Assembly (NCBI GenBank): GCA_018780265.1
Contig: JADMJV010000029.1
Coordinates: 62,001 to 126,000, forward strand
DNA from: a bacterium
GTDB lineage: Bacteria > Vulcanimicrobiota > Xenobia > Xenobiales > JADMJV01
Direction of reading: 5' to 3'
Length of the DNA: 64,000 nt
Shown: positions 1 to 9,377 of the stretch, piece after piece
Position numbering within the stretch: position 1 is the first letter of the stretch
Layout: every line of letters begins with the position of its first letter
The notes under the pieces: generated by a model
Told to the model about the DNA's origin: nothing
Seen by the model: the letters and a program-made list of their open reading frames with translations, nothing else
Databases searched by the model: none
Made by a program: the position numbers and the translations under genes

Positions 1-428
1 TTCCGGTAGCGCTGGGCCGCGTCCTTGAAATACTTGAGGGCCTCTTCTTTGCGGCCGGCTCGATCCAACATAATGCCCAACTCCATACGCACTTCGGCAT
101 TGCGAGTCGGATTGTTCAACTTGCCGCGCAGGCGACGCAAGTGAGTTTGCAACAGTTCGAGGGCTTCCTCTCGGCGCCCCACCGACTCCAGCCAGCGCGC
201 CCATTTGCGCAGCCAACGATAATGCAGGTCGGGATCGTCTCCGATCAGTCGTTGGGCCAACTCCAAAACCTCACGGGCACAACTTCGATGGCCCTGAGAC
301 TGATGCAGGTCGAAATGAGCCAGCAAAACGGCAAAAAGGGTCTCACCCCCTGGCTCTCCAGAAGGACCGTTAGAAACGGGAAAGGGCGCCCGTTGACCGA
401 CAGCCACGGTCTTGCGTAACCACTCCAT
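1..428 (-). CDS. TPR-like helical repeat protein (C-terminal part outside window)
   Basis: Reading leftward from an ATG at 428 gives an open frame to the window edge. The visible 142 residues are alpha-helical, with TPR-like segments such as GRREEALELLQTHLRRL and GRKEEALKYFKDAAQRY. TPRs of this kind usually mediate protein-protein contacts. No signal peptide or membrane segment is visible. The gene is divergent from the universal stress protein at 506. No ribosome-binding site precedes the ATG, but a TATACT box lies 7 nt upstream, so the mRNA may be leaderless. The family is clear only as a helical repeat; the partner is unknown. Confidence 0.7.
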   Translation of the reverse strand, partial: MEWLRKTVAVGQRAPFPVSNGPSGEPGGETLFAVLLAHFDLHQSQGHRSCAREVLELAQRLIGDDPDLHYRWLRKWARWLESVGRREEALELLQTHLRRLRGKLNNPTRNAEVRMELGIMLDRAGRKEEALKYFKDAAQRYR

Positions 429-435
429 GGGTGTC

Positions 436-466
436 AGTATACACCATGCTTACCAGGAATTGTTAA
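436..466 (-). promoter_or_regulatory. Candidate promoter of the TPR gene (leaderless type)
   Basis: On the minus strand a TTAACA (461-466) and a TATACT (436-441) are separated by 19 bp. The -10 box ends 7 nt before the ATG at 428, so transcription would start at or next to the start codon. The spacer is longer than ideal. Confidence 0.3.
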
Positions 467-505
467 CCCAAATGACGCAGCCCATCGGGTAACGAGGTGG
501 ACAAT

Positions 506-940
506 ATGCAAAAGGTTCTGATATGCCTGGATGGCTCTGAAATTAGCCTGCGGGCCCTGCAGCAAGCCCAAGAGTGGGCCACGGGCGAATTGCATTTACT
601 TCACGTCGGGCCGATTTCGCTGCTCGACATTACGCAAACCCATTTACCGATGGGGGGCGACGACATTCTACCCCGACAAGTTCAAGAAAGGCTGGAAAAA
701 AACGGCCGTCAAATTTTGGATGTAGCGCAAGACAGCGTGACCAAAGCGGGCCTGACCGTAAAAACCCATCTCGAATTGGGGCATCCGGGCGATCTGATCT
801 GTCAGATGGCCGAGCAATTGGGCGTGGACTGTGTGCTGGTGGGCTCTCGAGGTCGCAATGGCCTGGAGCGAGCCTTCTTGGGCAGCGTATCCGATTTCGT
901 CGTGCACCATTGCAAGGTGCCGGTCGTAGTTATCAAGTAG
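506..940 (+). CDS. Universal stress protein, UspA family
   Basis: A single Usp domain of 144 residues, the usual length. It begins MQKVLICLDGSE, typical of the first strand of UspA folds. Near the C-terminus it carries the ATP-binding signature G-x2-G-x9-G-S (GSRGRNGLERAFLGS). I chose the ATG at 506 because a GAGGTGG ribosome-binding site sits 5 nt upstream; an in-frame GTG at 497 lies inside that site. Usp proteins are cytoplasmic nucleotide-binding stress proteins; the specific role here is unknown. A second UspA lies at 47526-47996. Confidence 0.9.
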   Translation: MQKVLICLDGSEISLRALQQAQEWATGELHLLHVGPISLLDITQTHLPMGGDDILPRQVQERLEKNGRQILDVAQDSVTKAGLTVKTHLELGHPGDLICQMAEQLGVDCVLVGSRGRNGLERAFLGSVSDFVVHHCKVPVVVIK

Positions 941-961
941 CGGAAAGCGGGGGAAAACTAG

Positions 962-1354
962 GTGTTGCGCAAGCGCGGAATGGCCCTCATCACGGTGCTG
1001 GGCCTTACAACTTTATTGTTACTGTTGGGACTGACCTTTTTGGAATATATCGAGGCCGACTACCGCTTTGCCGCCCAACAAGATCGGCGGCAGCAGGCCT
1101 ACAATCTGGCCCTGTCGGGGCTGGAGTATCAGCGTCAGCGAACCGACCTGCTCCACCCCGATTCTGGTGGACCCATGCAACTGAGTCGAGCTTTACCGAG
1201 TAGCAGTCTGACCCACTTTTTTGAAGTCACCGTAGAACCGAGCGGGCGCATCTTATCCCGAGGCATCGTGCGCAATTCGTTTCGGGAACTGGCCCAACAT
1301 CAACTGATCGTCGAACCTGGCTCCAGCCTCCCTGAAGCCCATAGCCTGCCGTGA
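962..1354 (+). CDS. Pseudopilin of PilX/GspK type, N-terminal region
   Basis: A 130-residue protein starting with a GTG. After a short basic leader (MLRKRGMALITVLGL) a hydrophobic stretch rich in Leu runs to about residue 27, then comes a hydrophilic segment. The G-M-A-L-I-T-V start is typical of PilX/GspK-like minor pilins whose leader is cut by prepilin peptidase. The acidic residue (E28-Y-I-E) follows the hydrophobic core. The next gene overlaps it by 4 bp, so the two are probably translationally coupled. The protein is much shorter than full GspK (about 300 residues), so it may be a reduced minor pilin. Confidence 0.65.
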   Translation: MLRKRGMALITVLGLTTLLLLLGLTFLEYIEADYRFAAQQDRRQQAYNLALSGLEYQRQRTDLLHPDSGGPMQLSRALPSSSLTHFFEVTVEPSGRILSRGIVRNSFRELAQHQLIVEPGSSLPEAHSLP

Positions 1355-1896
1355 ATCGACGCGGTGTCAGTATGCTGGAAATGCTGATCTGTTGCAGTCT
1401 TTTTTTCCTGGCCCTGGTCCTCTGCGGCCAACTGGCTCTGGCCGGCATCAACACTCGCCGCCACAGCATGGAGCAAAACGGGGCCTTCCGCCAGACGGTG
1501 ACGCTGTTTTATCAGCTGCAGCGAGACCTACAGGAAAGTCAGCAAGTCTATTTGCCCGACCTGAACGATCTGGGTCCCCACCAACCCGGTTTGAACTCCG
1601 CCTCGCTGGTTTTACGTCGAGTTGCTGGAAACGGCAACCCGGAGGTCGTTGGTTGGACCCTGAAGGGCCAACAGTTGAGCCGAACTCTTTACCAGCCGGA
1701 CTTCGACCCGAATGTGCCGGCCAGCCAGTTGCCGCTGAGCAACCAAATACCGCGCCAGGTGGGCGGAGTAGACCGTTTTTTAGTGCAACTGGAGGCACCT
1801 GGCCAGCATTTCGGCAATCGACTGGTGCGATTGGAACTGGATTGTGCCCGGCCAGCCGACCAAAAACTCATCCTCAGCCAGACGTTGTGGCATTGA
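1351..1896 (+). CDS. Prepilin with N-terminal methylation motif (PilW/GspJ-like)
   Basis: The 181-residue product begins MNRRGVSMLEMLICCSLFFL, a classic type III prepilin signal: basic leader, Gly-Val cleavage zone, Glu at position +5 and a hydrophobic helix. The rest fits minor pilins of the GspJ/PilW group, with a long helix that contains LFYQLQRDLQES, followed by beta-rich sequence. It starts with GTG overlapping the previous stop and ends in a TGATG overlap with the GspF-like gene. It probably works with its neighbours in a type IV pilus or type II secretion pseudopilus. Confidence 0.75.
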   Translation: MNRRGVSMLEMLICCSLFFLALVLCGQLALAGINTRRHSMEQNGAFRQTVTLFYQLQRDLQESQQVYLPDLNDLGPHQPGLNSASLVLRRVAGNGNPEVVGWTLKGQQLSRTLYQPDFDPNVPASQLPLSNQIPRQVGGVDRFLVQLEAPGQHFGNRLVRLELDCARPADQKLILSQTLWH

Positions 1897-3104
1897 TGCC
1901 CTACTTTCGCTATCGAGCCCTCACTCCACGCAAACGCAGCATCAGCGGGCGTCTGTGGGCATTGGACAGCACTCACGCCCTGCAACAATTAGAACAACAG
2001 GGCATGCACAAGATTTTTCTGAAGTCGCCCATGCCCTGGGAGCGGTGGCTGGAGCGGTTGAAGCCTTCCTCAGCTCAGGAGCAAGCGCTTTGCTGCCGGC
2101 AGTTGGCCATTTTAATGAACAGTGGCATTCCCATCGTGCTCAGCCTGGAGATACTCTTGCGCCAACCCCTTCACCACCGTCTCTATCAAGCCTACAATCA
2201 TTGCCTGAGCGCGGTTCAGCAAGGCTCGTCTTTGTCACAGGCCATGCGCAAGTCCCCGGCCGCGTTTGACAGTCTCTACATCGGTCTGGTCCAGGTGGGC
2301 GAAAAGACCGGCAACCTGGTCGAAAATCTTCATGGCGTAGCCGGGCACCTCGAACGCGAAATCGAACTGCGTGCCAAAGTGCGAGCCGCCCTGACCTACC
2401 CGCTGGTGGTCTCGGCCCTCTCCCTGACCATGGCCTACGTAATGGTGCAGCACATTCTACCGCGGTTTATCAATGGGCTGTTCGCCGAAAGCAAAATGGA
2501 GTTACCCTGGTTTACGCGAGCCCTGATTCAATTTACAAATTTCTTCCAAAACCCGGCCACGGTGGCTGTCTGCGCTGGCCTGATCTTGACCTTGATCTGG
2601 CTGGTAGCCAGCTATGTGCGCACCGAAGCCGGCCAGATTCAGTGCTATGAGCAACTCATGAAGTTGAAGCCCACACGCTCTTTCCTGGGCAAAGTCATGG
2701 CCGTGCGCACAGCGCGAATGCTGGCAACCGGAGTGGATTCGGGGTTGACCGTGTCCGATTCTTTGCAACTCACCTCCCAAGCCTGCGCCAATCCCTACCT
2801 GTCTCGCTTCCTGGAGATCGCAGCTGAGGACCTGAAAGATGGCGTTCCCCTGTCCCGCTGCATCCGGGCTATCCCCTTTATGCCCCCCATTATGTCTGGT
2901 TTTATCGAACTGGGCGAGGAAGCCAGCGGTCTACCGCCAGTGCTCATGAAGGCGGCCGAAATGATGGAAATGGACATCGAGGAAGTGATCCAGACCTTCA
3001 CGCAACTCCTCGAGCCTATTCTGGTCGGGGGACTGGGCGCTTTTGTCGGGTTCATCCTGATCGCTTTGTTCATCCCCCTGTATCAGATGCTGGGAGCCAG
3101 TTGA
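1896..3104 (+). CDS. Type II secretion / type IV pilus platform protein GspF/PilC
   Basis: A 402-residue integral membrane protein, the usual length of the family. It has an N-terminal FRYRALTPRKRSISGRLWA segment, then two T2SSF repeats. Each repeat has the pattern of a cytoplasmic helical bundle (QLAILMNSGIPIVLSLEIL; VRTARMLATGVDSGLTVSD) followed by membrane helices. The final helix is IALFIPLYQMLGAS, a very typical ending. It anchors the assembly ATPase to the inner membrane. The start ATG overlaps the stop of the pseudopilin gene, and its own stop overlaps the histidine kinase start. No assembly ATPase is in the window. Confidence 0.9.
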   Translation: MPYFRYRALTPRKRSISGRLWALDSTHALQQLEQQGMHKIFLKSPMPWERWLERLKPSSAQEQALCCRQLAILMNSGIPIVLSLEILLRQPLHHRLYQAYNHCLSAVQQGSSLSQAMRKSPAAFDSLYIGLVQVGEKTGNLVENLHGVAGHLEREIELRAKVRAALTYPLVVSALSLTMAYVMVQHILPRFINGLFAESKMELPWFTRALIQFTNFFQNPATVAVCAGLILTLIWLVASYVRTEAGQIQCYEQLMKLKPTRSFLGKVMAVRTARMLATGVDSGLTVSDSLQLTSQACANPYLSRFLEIAAEDLKDGVPLSRCIRAIPFMPPIMSGFIELGEEASGLPPVLMKAAEMMEMDIEEVIQTFTQLLEPILVGGLGAFVGFILIALFIPLYQMLGAS

Positions 3105-5497
3105 TGTCCTGGTTGCTGCTCATCGTAGGCAGCCTGGTGGGCCTGGCTCTGCTGGGCTCGCCCAGCGGACTCAAGCCCACAGAGACCTCCCTGGTGTGGG
3201 CAGGCTGCGCCTTTTGCCTGGAGTTGGCCGCTCCCCAGTTGCCTCGCTTTGGCTTCGCCAGCACGGCCGCAGGCATGTGGTTAGGATTGGTATATCAATT
3301 TCCTCAAATGGCCTGGCTGTCTGCTCTAGCCGCCTGCCTGGCGGTGCTGGGACGCATCCTTCGTTCGAGACAAATGGCAGGCCACGGCCTGATCGAGGCG
3401 CTGTCCGATCTGCAGCCACTGTTGCTGGCGATGGGCCTTGGCAAAGCTCTACATTTGCCACTCATAATGGCTCCCGTATGGTTTTTGTTGTGGTGGGTGC
3501 AGCCTGCCACCTTATTGCCCCTGCTAGATTCCGTCACGGGGCGAGAATGGTCTTTACTGCGCGCACGCCTGCTGAGCATGGGATTGATGACGGCTCTTCT
3601 GGCCGCCCTCAGCGGGCTGATTGCGCCGGCCACCCCGGCGGCCCCGGTGCTGCTGGCCTTGGCCTTGTACGGAGCGGCTAGCAGCGTAACTTCGGTGGTG
3701 CACAGCCTGGATGCCGAAAACCAGACTGTGAGTAGCCGACAAAAGCAACGTGGGCTGGAGCAACGTGAAGTGGGCCTGGAAAAGATGGAACGGGGTCTGC
3801 AGGCCACCGACCAAAAGCAGCGCCAAACCGGGACCGAACTGGAAGTTCGCCTGCAGACCTATCAACTCATAGACGAGATGCTCGAGTCGATTCCCCGCCG
3901 GCCCGTCTTTCAGGGAGTGGCCGACATGATCGTAGAGCGGCTCCAGCACCGCTTTAGCGTTGCCAATGTTTTGCTCTTCTGGCCCGACCAGCAGCAACTG
4001 GTTCCGGTAGCCTGGGTATCCTCGCACGGTGATCGAGTGGCTTCCGCCCAGCTCACGCGACAGACTGAACCGTCGGCCCTGCGGGCAGTGCAGAGTGGCG
4101 AAATCCAAATCGACAAGTCAGGCCAGGGAAACAACCGACTCTTTCCTGAGGATCAGTGGGCCGTAGCCGTTCCTTTGCCGGGTCGTGGCTGCTTCTATCT
4201 GGGAAACCCCTATGTTCGCGACCTCTCCCAGGAAGATGTCCACTTTTTGGAGATCCTGGCCCGCCATTCTCTGCTGGTGTTGGACGCGGCCACCTGGTAC
4301 AACACGTTGCAGACTTCACTCCAAAGCGAAGCGGCCACCGCCGTTCGAAATGAGGCCCTTGTGCAAAGACTCGCCCTGGTGATCGACGGCGTGACTCAAT
4401 TGATCCGGTTGCGCGATCCGCAGGCCATGCTCGAAAGCGCCGGACGCATTCTGGCACCGGTGATTCCCCATCGCCTCTTTTACGCCCAGACGGGCACACT
4501 GGCGGTACAGCAAGGAGAGGGCGCGCCGGAACCGCTGCAGGCCCTGGCCACCCGCGTCAATGAGCAGCAATTGCCACTGTTGTTGGAAAAACCGCACCGA
4601 CTGGCGGTGCCGCTGATGAGTGAACGGGGGGCGCTGGGTGGAATCGTGCTGGAGCGGGACAGCCCGCCCTTTTGTAGGGAAGACCAGGACATTCTCTCCG
4701 TGCTCAGCTATCAGCTAGGCTCGGCCATGGTCAGCGCCCAACTTTACGCCGAGCTTCAAAAAACTCACGCGGCCCTGCGCGACTCTCAGGCTCAACTGAT
4801 GCAATCCAGCAAAATGGCGGCGGTTGGCCAGTTGGCCGGCGGCGTAGCCCACGAGTTAAATACCCCACTGGGTGCGGTATCGCTGGCCATCGAAGCAGCC
4901 CAGCTCAACCTGGAGAGCAAACCCGACCGGGCCGCTGCTCGCCTACAGCGAGCCACCAAGGCCGTAACCCAAATGAAGGAAATCGTCTCAAAACTGCTGT
5001 TTTACTCTCGCGACGCCCGCAGCGGATGGCGCGAGGCCGAACTCAATCCAGTGATAGAGGACACCCTCCAATTGGTGGGACATCAGTTGCGACTGGACAA
5101 CATCGAAGTCATCCAGGAGTTGGGTGAGGTTCCCCCTATTTTGGCCAACGCCAATGAAATCCAACAGATTCTCACCAATCTCATCCTCAACGCCCGCGAC
5201 GCCATGCTCTCGCCCGGGGCCACCGGCAAGCAACTCCTGCTCACCACCGGGGTTTGGGATCAAGGGGTGTGGGTCAGGGTAAAAGATCAGGGGAGCGGCA
5301 TGGCGCCAGAAGTAGCCGAAAGAATCTTCGAGCCCTTCTTTACCACCAAGGAGGTAGGCAAAGGAACGGGTCTGGGGCTCTCGGTGACGGCCCAACTGGT
5401 GCAACAACACGGCGGAACCATCCGGGTCGATTCGCAACCGGGTCAGGGCACCGAATTCGAGGTGCGCCTGCCCATGGCGCCCCCAGAGGAGAGCTAA
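3104..5497 (+). CDS. Membrane sensor histidine kinase with GAF-like regions
   Basis: A 797-residue kinase. Several membrane helices occupy about residues 1-200, followed by a Gln/Glu-rich coiled coil (about 208-250) and one or two GAF-like regions. Then comes a HisKA H-box ([14 protein letters not shown], His near residue 582) and a full HATPase: N-box [19 protein letters not shown]1 KDQGSGM, F-box [10 protein letters not shown]2 [10 protein letters not shown]. All catalytic motifs are intact. The start overlaps the gspF stop, and the response regulator follows 4 bp downstream. The gene order suggests that the kinase pair senses or controls pilus/secretion function, which is inference. Confidence 0.92.
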   Translation: MSWLLLIVGSLVGLALLGSPSGLKPTETSLVWAGCAFCLELAAPQLPRFGFASTAAGMWLGLVYQFPQMAWLSALAACLAVLGRILRSRQMAGHGLIEALSDLQPLLLAMGLGKALHLPLIMAPVWFLLWWVQPATLLPLLDSVTGREWSLLRARLLSMGLMTALLAALSGLIAPATPAAPVLLALALYGAASSVTSVVHSLDAENQTVSSRQKQRGLEQREVGLEKMERGLQATDQKQRQTGTELEVRLQTYQLIDEMLESIPRRPVFQGVADMIVERLQHRFSVANVLLFWPDQQQLVPVAWVSSHGDRVASAQLTRQTEPSALRAVQSGEIQIDKSGQGNNRLFPEDQWAVAVPLPGRGCFYLGNPYVRDLSQEDVHFLEILARHSLLVLDAATWYNTLQTSLQSEAATAVRNEALVQRLALVIDGVTQLIRLRDPQAMLESAGRILAPVIPHRLFYAQTGTLAVQQGEGAPEPLQALATRVNEQQLPLLLEKPHRLAVPLMSERGALGGIVLERDSPPFCREDQDILSVLSYQLGSAMVSAQLYAELQKTHAALRDSQAQLMQSSKMAAVGQLAGGVAHELNTPLGAVSLAIEAAQLNLESKPDRAAARLQRATKAVTQMKEIVSKLLFYSRDARSGWREAELNPVIEDTLQLVGHQLRLDNIEVIQELGEVPPILANANEIQQILTNLILNARDAMLSPGATGKQLLLTTGVWDQGVWVRVKDQGSGMAPEVAERIFEPFFTTKEVGKGTGLGLSVTAQLVQQHGGTIRVDSQPGQGTEFEVRLPMAPPEES

Positions 5498-5501
5498 ACC
5501 C

Positions 5502-7769
5502 ATGACAGACATGAACGTGCTGGTCCTGGAGGATGATGAGAACCTTCGTGAATTGCTCTGTGAAACTCTGGAAGACGAAGGCTACCGCTCGCAAGGCGCG
5601 GCCAACGGCGTGGAGGCCATCCACAAGGTCACCTGCCAGGTCTTTGACCTGCTGGTGGTGGACGTCCGAATGGAAGGCATGTCGGGTTTGGAAGCTTTTG
5701 CCCACATGCGCCAGCAGGGGGTTGAACTGGCCTGCCTGGTGATCACCGGCTACGCCACCGAGGAAGACTCGATTCGAGCCATCCGGCTGGGAGTGGGCGA
5801 CTATCTACGCAAACCCTTCGAAATGAAAGAATTGTTGTTGCGCCTGGCCCGCGTTTCCGCCGTGTACCAACGCCAACGCGAAGGACAGCAACGAGAACAA
5901 CGGCTTCACGGCCAGTTGAACTGGCTCTACCAACTGCAGTGCCCCAGCCCGGCTCAGCAAGCCGGTGTGTTGGCTGCCCAGATCGCTGCCAGCTTGCAGT
6001 TGGACCGACTGCACACGCTGGAACTGCAGTTGGCCACGTCGCTGGCCCAGCAAGGCTTGCAGCCGCACGGAGCCAGCCACTGGGTAGAAGAAGGCCTGCA
6101 ACACTGGCAGGAAAACTGGGATGGCAGTGGTCCCATGGGGTTGGCGGGTGAAGCCATCCCCCTGGCCTCAAGGATTGTGCGCCTGGCCTTGTTGGCAGCC
6201 AGCAACCCGGCATCGCCACACGAGTTAGCCCAACAGCACGCGGGAAAGATCGACCCACACCTGCTTTTCACCTTGGAGTTCCGCTCCAGCCAGGATCACG
6301 AGAAGCAATTCCGTCGTTTGCTGGATCTGGCCCGAGGCCTGCTTTATACCGGGCAAACTCAAGAGGCGAGCATGGCCTTGCAACAGGCCGAACCACTGGC
6401 CCAGGGGCCTCAAGCTAGCGAGGCGCAGCTGATGCTGGCCGGACTTGAGCCAGCCCCCTTACGAGTGGAGCGCCTGACCCGACTGGTCCTGACCGCTCAA
6501 GCCTGGGGGCCCGGTTGGGAAGCTCGTGTGCTTTTGGAGTCCGCCTTGTTGCTGTTGGAAATGCGGCCCAGTCAATCGGCGGTTTGGCTGCGTGAGGCCT
6601 ACCCCAAGTTGGACAAGGAGGCCCCTCGAGTGCTGGCCCAACTGGCTCTGTGGGCGCTGGGTCAGGCTCCCGGCGTCGACTGGTCGCCGTTGCCCGCAAT
6701 TTCGGTGCTTTTGCAGCCTCAGCATGAGCCGCGGTTGTTTCGAACGCTGAGCTGGTTAGGGCCAGCCCTGCTGCGCTGGTGGCTGGCCAATCGTTCTGAG
6801 GAGCCCCTGGTGACGCGCTGGCTGCGCCACTACGCCGGACCCCTGGTTCCGGCTCTGGCCAGCCTGACTCAGGCCCAACGCCTGCAACTGCTGGAGCATC
6901 TGCAAGCCCAGCCTCAAGGCGTGCCGACCGCCTGGCTGCAGGCGCTGGCCCAAGAAAACGACCCCCAGGTGCGGACTCTGGCGCTGCAACTGAGTGGCAA
7001 AAAGCCCGTAGCGGCCAAGCCGCCACCCCTCCATCTTCGGTCTTTCGGAACTTTTACCGTGTTTGTGGCCGGGGAGCCGGTGCCCGAGAAAGCCTACCGG
7101 GGTCCCCGTAACAAGGTGCTACTGGCCTATGTGGCGGCCACTCTGCGTCCGGTTCCCGAGGACAGAGTGCGCGAGACATTTTGGCCCGAGGAACTGGAAA
7201 AAGGCAAAAAAGGGCTCTATAATGCCCTATTTCACCTGCGTAAAGCCATGCGACCCGAGTGCTGGAGCGCAGACTTCGACTACTTCTCGCGACAGCAGGA
7301 CCAGTTGGGACTGGATCCTGAATTCGAACCCTGGCACGACCTCTGGGAGGTAGAGAAAGGTCTGACTCGCCTGCGCTCGCTGGACTGGCAGGCCACCCAG
7401 CCCGAACTGGACAAAATCGTATCCCTCACCGAGGGCACTTACATGGATGGGTGCTACATGGACTGGGCACTGGAGCGCCGGCTCAGTCTGGAAGCTCAGC
7501 TGACCGAAGCGCTGCTGACGGGCTGCCAACGGGCCGCCGAGGCGGAAAGCTGGACCAGCCTGCACGACTGGAGCCAGCGACTGCTAGAACTTGACGCCAC
7601 ACAGCAGCGGGCCGCCGCCCACCGAATGCGTGCCCTGTGCCAACTGGGCCGCCCTGAAGAGGCCCTGCGCACCTTTGAGGCCGTCACCAAGAGACTGCGT
7701 CAGGAGTATGACCTGGAGCCCAGCACCGAAATGATCGAATGGTGCACCCGGGCCCGCATGTGCACCTGA
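5502..7769 (+). CDS. Response regulator with degenerate HD-GYP and C-terminal BTAD/SARP-like domain
   Basis: A 755-residue partner of the upstream kinase. Residues 1-120 are a receiver (acidic D11/D12, phospho-acceptor D54, T82, K104). Residues about 195-230 match an HD-GYP core (WDGSG, GLAGE, IPLASRI), but the catalytic HH and GYP motifs are lost (HW; GPM). A middle helical region of TPR-like character follows. Residues from about 510 to the end begin LRSFGTFTVFVAGEPV and resemble a SARP-type winged helix plus BTAD repeats. It may be an output protein that lost phosphodiesterase activity. Whether it binds DNA or proteins cannot be told from the sequence. Confidence 0.85.
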   Translation: MTDMNVLVLEDDENLRELLCETLEDEGYRSQGAANGVEAIHKVTCQVFDLLVVDVRMEGMSGLEAFAHMRQQGVELACLVITGYATEEDSIRAIRLGVGDYLRKPFEMKELLLRLARVSAVYQRQREGQQREQRLHGQLNWLYQLQCPSPAQQAGVLAAQIAASLQLDRLHTLELQLATSLAQQGLQPHGASHWVEEGLQHWQENWDGSGPMGLAGEAIPLASRIVRLALLAASNPASPHELAQQHAGKIDPHLLFTLEFRSSQDHEKQFRRLLDLARGLLYTGQTQEASMALQQAEPLAQGPQASEAQLMLAGLEPAPLRVERLTRLVLTAQAWGPGWEARVLLESALLLLEMRPSQSAVWLREAYPKLDKEAPRVLAQLALWALGQAPGVDWSPLPAISVLLQPQHEPRLFRTLSWLGPALLRWWLANRSEEPLVTRWLRHYAGPLVPALASLTQAQRLQLLEHLQAQPQGVPTAWLQALAQENDPQVRTLALQLSGKKPVAAKPPPLHLRSFGTFTVFVAGEPVPEKAYRGPRNKVLLAYVAATLRPVPEDRVRETFWPEELEKGKKGLYNALFHLRKAMRPECWSADFDYFSRQQDQLGLDPEFEPWHDLWEVEKGLTRLRSLDWQATQPELDKIVSLTEGTYMDGCYMDWALERRLSLEAQLTEALLTGCQRAAEAESWTSLHDWSQRLLELDATQQRAAAHRMRALCQLGRPEEALRTFEAVTKRLRQEYDLEPSTEMIEWCTRARMCT

Positions 7770-7781
7770 GGACAACCAGCT

Positions 7782-8375
7782 CTACTTTTCATCCTCGCCT
7801 GGGCTATCGATTTCGGCCGGCACTTGGGCGAAAAGTTCGGCAACATCGAGCTTGAGATGGAAGAGATCAGGGTGGACAAAAGTTGTGCCCGATTCCAGAG
7901 CGGACAGCAGTCGGTAGGAGTCTCCCTCCAGCTTGAGCACTTCCAGCGTTCGCGCCTTGGGATCGAGGATCCAGTAATGGGGCACCCCGCACTGGGCGTA
8001 TTTGTTGAGCTTGGTGACCCGGTCCAGGCGACCGCTGCCCGGCGACAAGATCTCCACCAGCAGCATAGGGACGCCCTGTATATTGTCAGGGCCCATGATC
8101 TGGCGCTGGTGCGCGCCCACAAAAATCAGATCGGGCTGAACCGGAGTGGCGCCCGGCATGATCACGTCAAAAGGAGCATTAAAGACCCAGCCGTGACCGG
8201 CCTGCTCCAGGCCGAAGAGCAAAAACTCAAGATACTTGGAAAGTGCCTGGTGAATCGATTTGGGAGAGGGTGACATATACAGAACCCCATCGATGACTTC
8301 GTAGCGTTTGCCATCCTCGGGCAACTTGCAGTAGTCGGCGTAGGTCCAGAATTTTTCGTCTTGGACATTCAGCAT
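7782..8375 (-). CDS. Uma2-family (DUF820) restriction-endonuclease-fold protein
   Basis: A 197-residue protein. The PD-(D/E)xK core is visible as QPDLIFV, then LVEILSP, then the KLNKY helix and YWILDP. These are the hallmarks of the Uma2/DUF820 family, which is common in cyanobacteria and other bacteria and has no settled role. The ATG at 8375 is the first start after the upstream stop that keeps the conserved DEKFWTYADYCKLPEDGKRY beginning; no strong ribosome-binding site is visible. It is convergent with the response regulator, 12 bp away. Confidence 0.85.
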   Translation of the reverse strand: MLNVQDEKFWTYADYCKLPEDGKRYEVIDGVLYMSPSPKSIHQALSKYLEFLLFGLEQAGHGWVFNAPFDVIMPGATPVQPDLIFVGAHQRQIMGPDNIQGVPMLLVEILSPGSGRLDRVTKLNKYAQCGVPHYWILDPKARTLEVLKLEGDSYRLLSALESGTTFVHPDLFHLKLDVAELFAQVPAEIDSPGEDEK

Positions 8376-8419
8376 GGAGTCAACTTCGATGGGGGTGGGC
8401 TCAACTCCCCCAAGGCGCC

Positions 8420-8911
8420 TTACTTGGGCCCCGCCGCGCGAGCCTTCTTCAGCTTGGAGAGAGCGCTGGAATAGCTTGAATAACACTCATCGATGCTGAC
8501 CTGATGTTCGGTTTCGGCCTGATTGGCCTTGTGCTGGGTGACCTGAATCAGCTTGACCTTGATGCCGTTCAGGCGTCCCAGCAAAGTTTTGACCGTACCT
8601 TCTCCAAATGTGGTCGACCACAGTACCTTAAATCCATCCGCTTTGAGTTGATTGGGCGTGCGTCGCAATTCGGCCACCCTGGCTTCGAACTCGGCCAGCG
8701 TCGCCGCGTCCAAAAGCATGTCAGCTTCTCCGGCCTTCTCCGGACTCTTAATTTTCAAAATCGAATAGGGTTTTCCCCGGTATACAATTGTCCAGAAACT
8801 GGCATTATTGCCATAGGGGTCGGCAAAATAGCTGACTCGCGTAACCGAGTCCTGGGCCACGGCCGCCCCACCGGCCCAGACCAACAACAACATCATCAGC
8901 AGTCGTTTCAT
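8420..8911 (-). CDS. Secreted protein of unknown function
   Basis: 163 residues. The start MKRLLMMLLLVWAGGAAVAQ is a clear Sec signal peptide with a likely cut after AVA. The mature part is mixed alpha/beta with a charged C-terminal helix containing two Cys-free Ser/Tyr stretches (SSYSSALSKLKKARAAG). I do not recognise a family. It lies 44 bp upstream of the Uma2 gene in the same direction. Confidence 0.7.
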   Translation of the reverse strand: MKRLLMMLLLVWAGGAAVAQDSVTRVSYFADPYGNNASFWTIVYRGKPYSILKIKSPEKAGEADMLLDAATLAEFEARVAELRRTPNQLKADGFKVLWSTTFGEGTVKTLLGRLNGIKVKLIQVTQHKANQAETEHQVSIDECYSSYSSALSKLKKARAAGPK

Positions 8912-9036
8912 CCCAACCAGTTCTTTTTTGGCAGAGGTTAACCTTTTTGAGTGAATTTTGAGCGCCTCCTGACCTCCCCCTGAGCAGCCCCCGCTAAGCT
9001 GAATTTACAAACCAGAACCAAAGGAGAGTCAAGAAA

Positions 9037-9360
9037 ATGAAAACCCTCACGATCGTGATGCTCAGCCTGGTGTGCCTCAACGCCACCGCTTTCGCCCGCG
9101 ACGGCCACTCAGTGCGCGGCCGAGGGGCCATTCGGGGTCAAGGACTTGTGCGCGGCCAGGGAGCGGTGCAAGGCCAGGGCACCGTCAGCGGCACGGGCAT
9201 GGTGCTCTATCGCGACCAAAACGGCTGCCTGCGCCAACAGCACGGCACCGGCACCGTCGAAGGGCAGGGTGTGGCCATCGGCCGAGGCCAGGCTCAAGGA
9301 CGATTGCGCGGGACCGGTCAGGGGCGAGCCTTTGGTTGGGGACAGGCCCGCCCTCGCTAA
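9037..9360 (+). CDS. Small secreted Gly-Gln-Gly repeat protein
   Basis: 107 residues with a Sec signal peptide (MKTLTIVMLSLVCLNATAFA). Almost the whole mature chain is a hexad-like repeat of the form G-x-G-x-V/A-x (RGQGLVRGQGAVQGQGTV), broken once by a short segment with one Cys (RDQNGCLRQQ). Alternate small residues every six positions suggest a thin beta-solenoid or surface-binding protein; this is inference. A good AAAGGAGAG ribosome-binding site precedes the ATG. Confidence 0.75.
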   Translation: MKTLTIVMLSLVCLNATAFARDGHSVRGRGAIRGQGLVRGQGAVQGQGTVSGTGMVLYRDQNGCLRQQHGTGTVEGQGVAIGRGQAQGRLRGTGQGRAFGWGQARPR

Positions 9361-9377
9361 GGGCGAAGCTCACCCGC

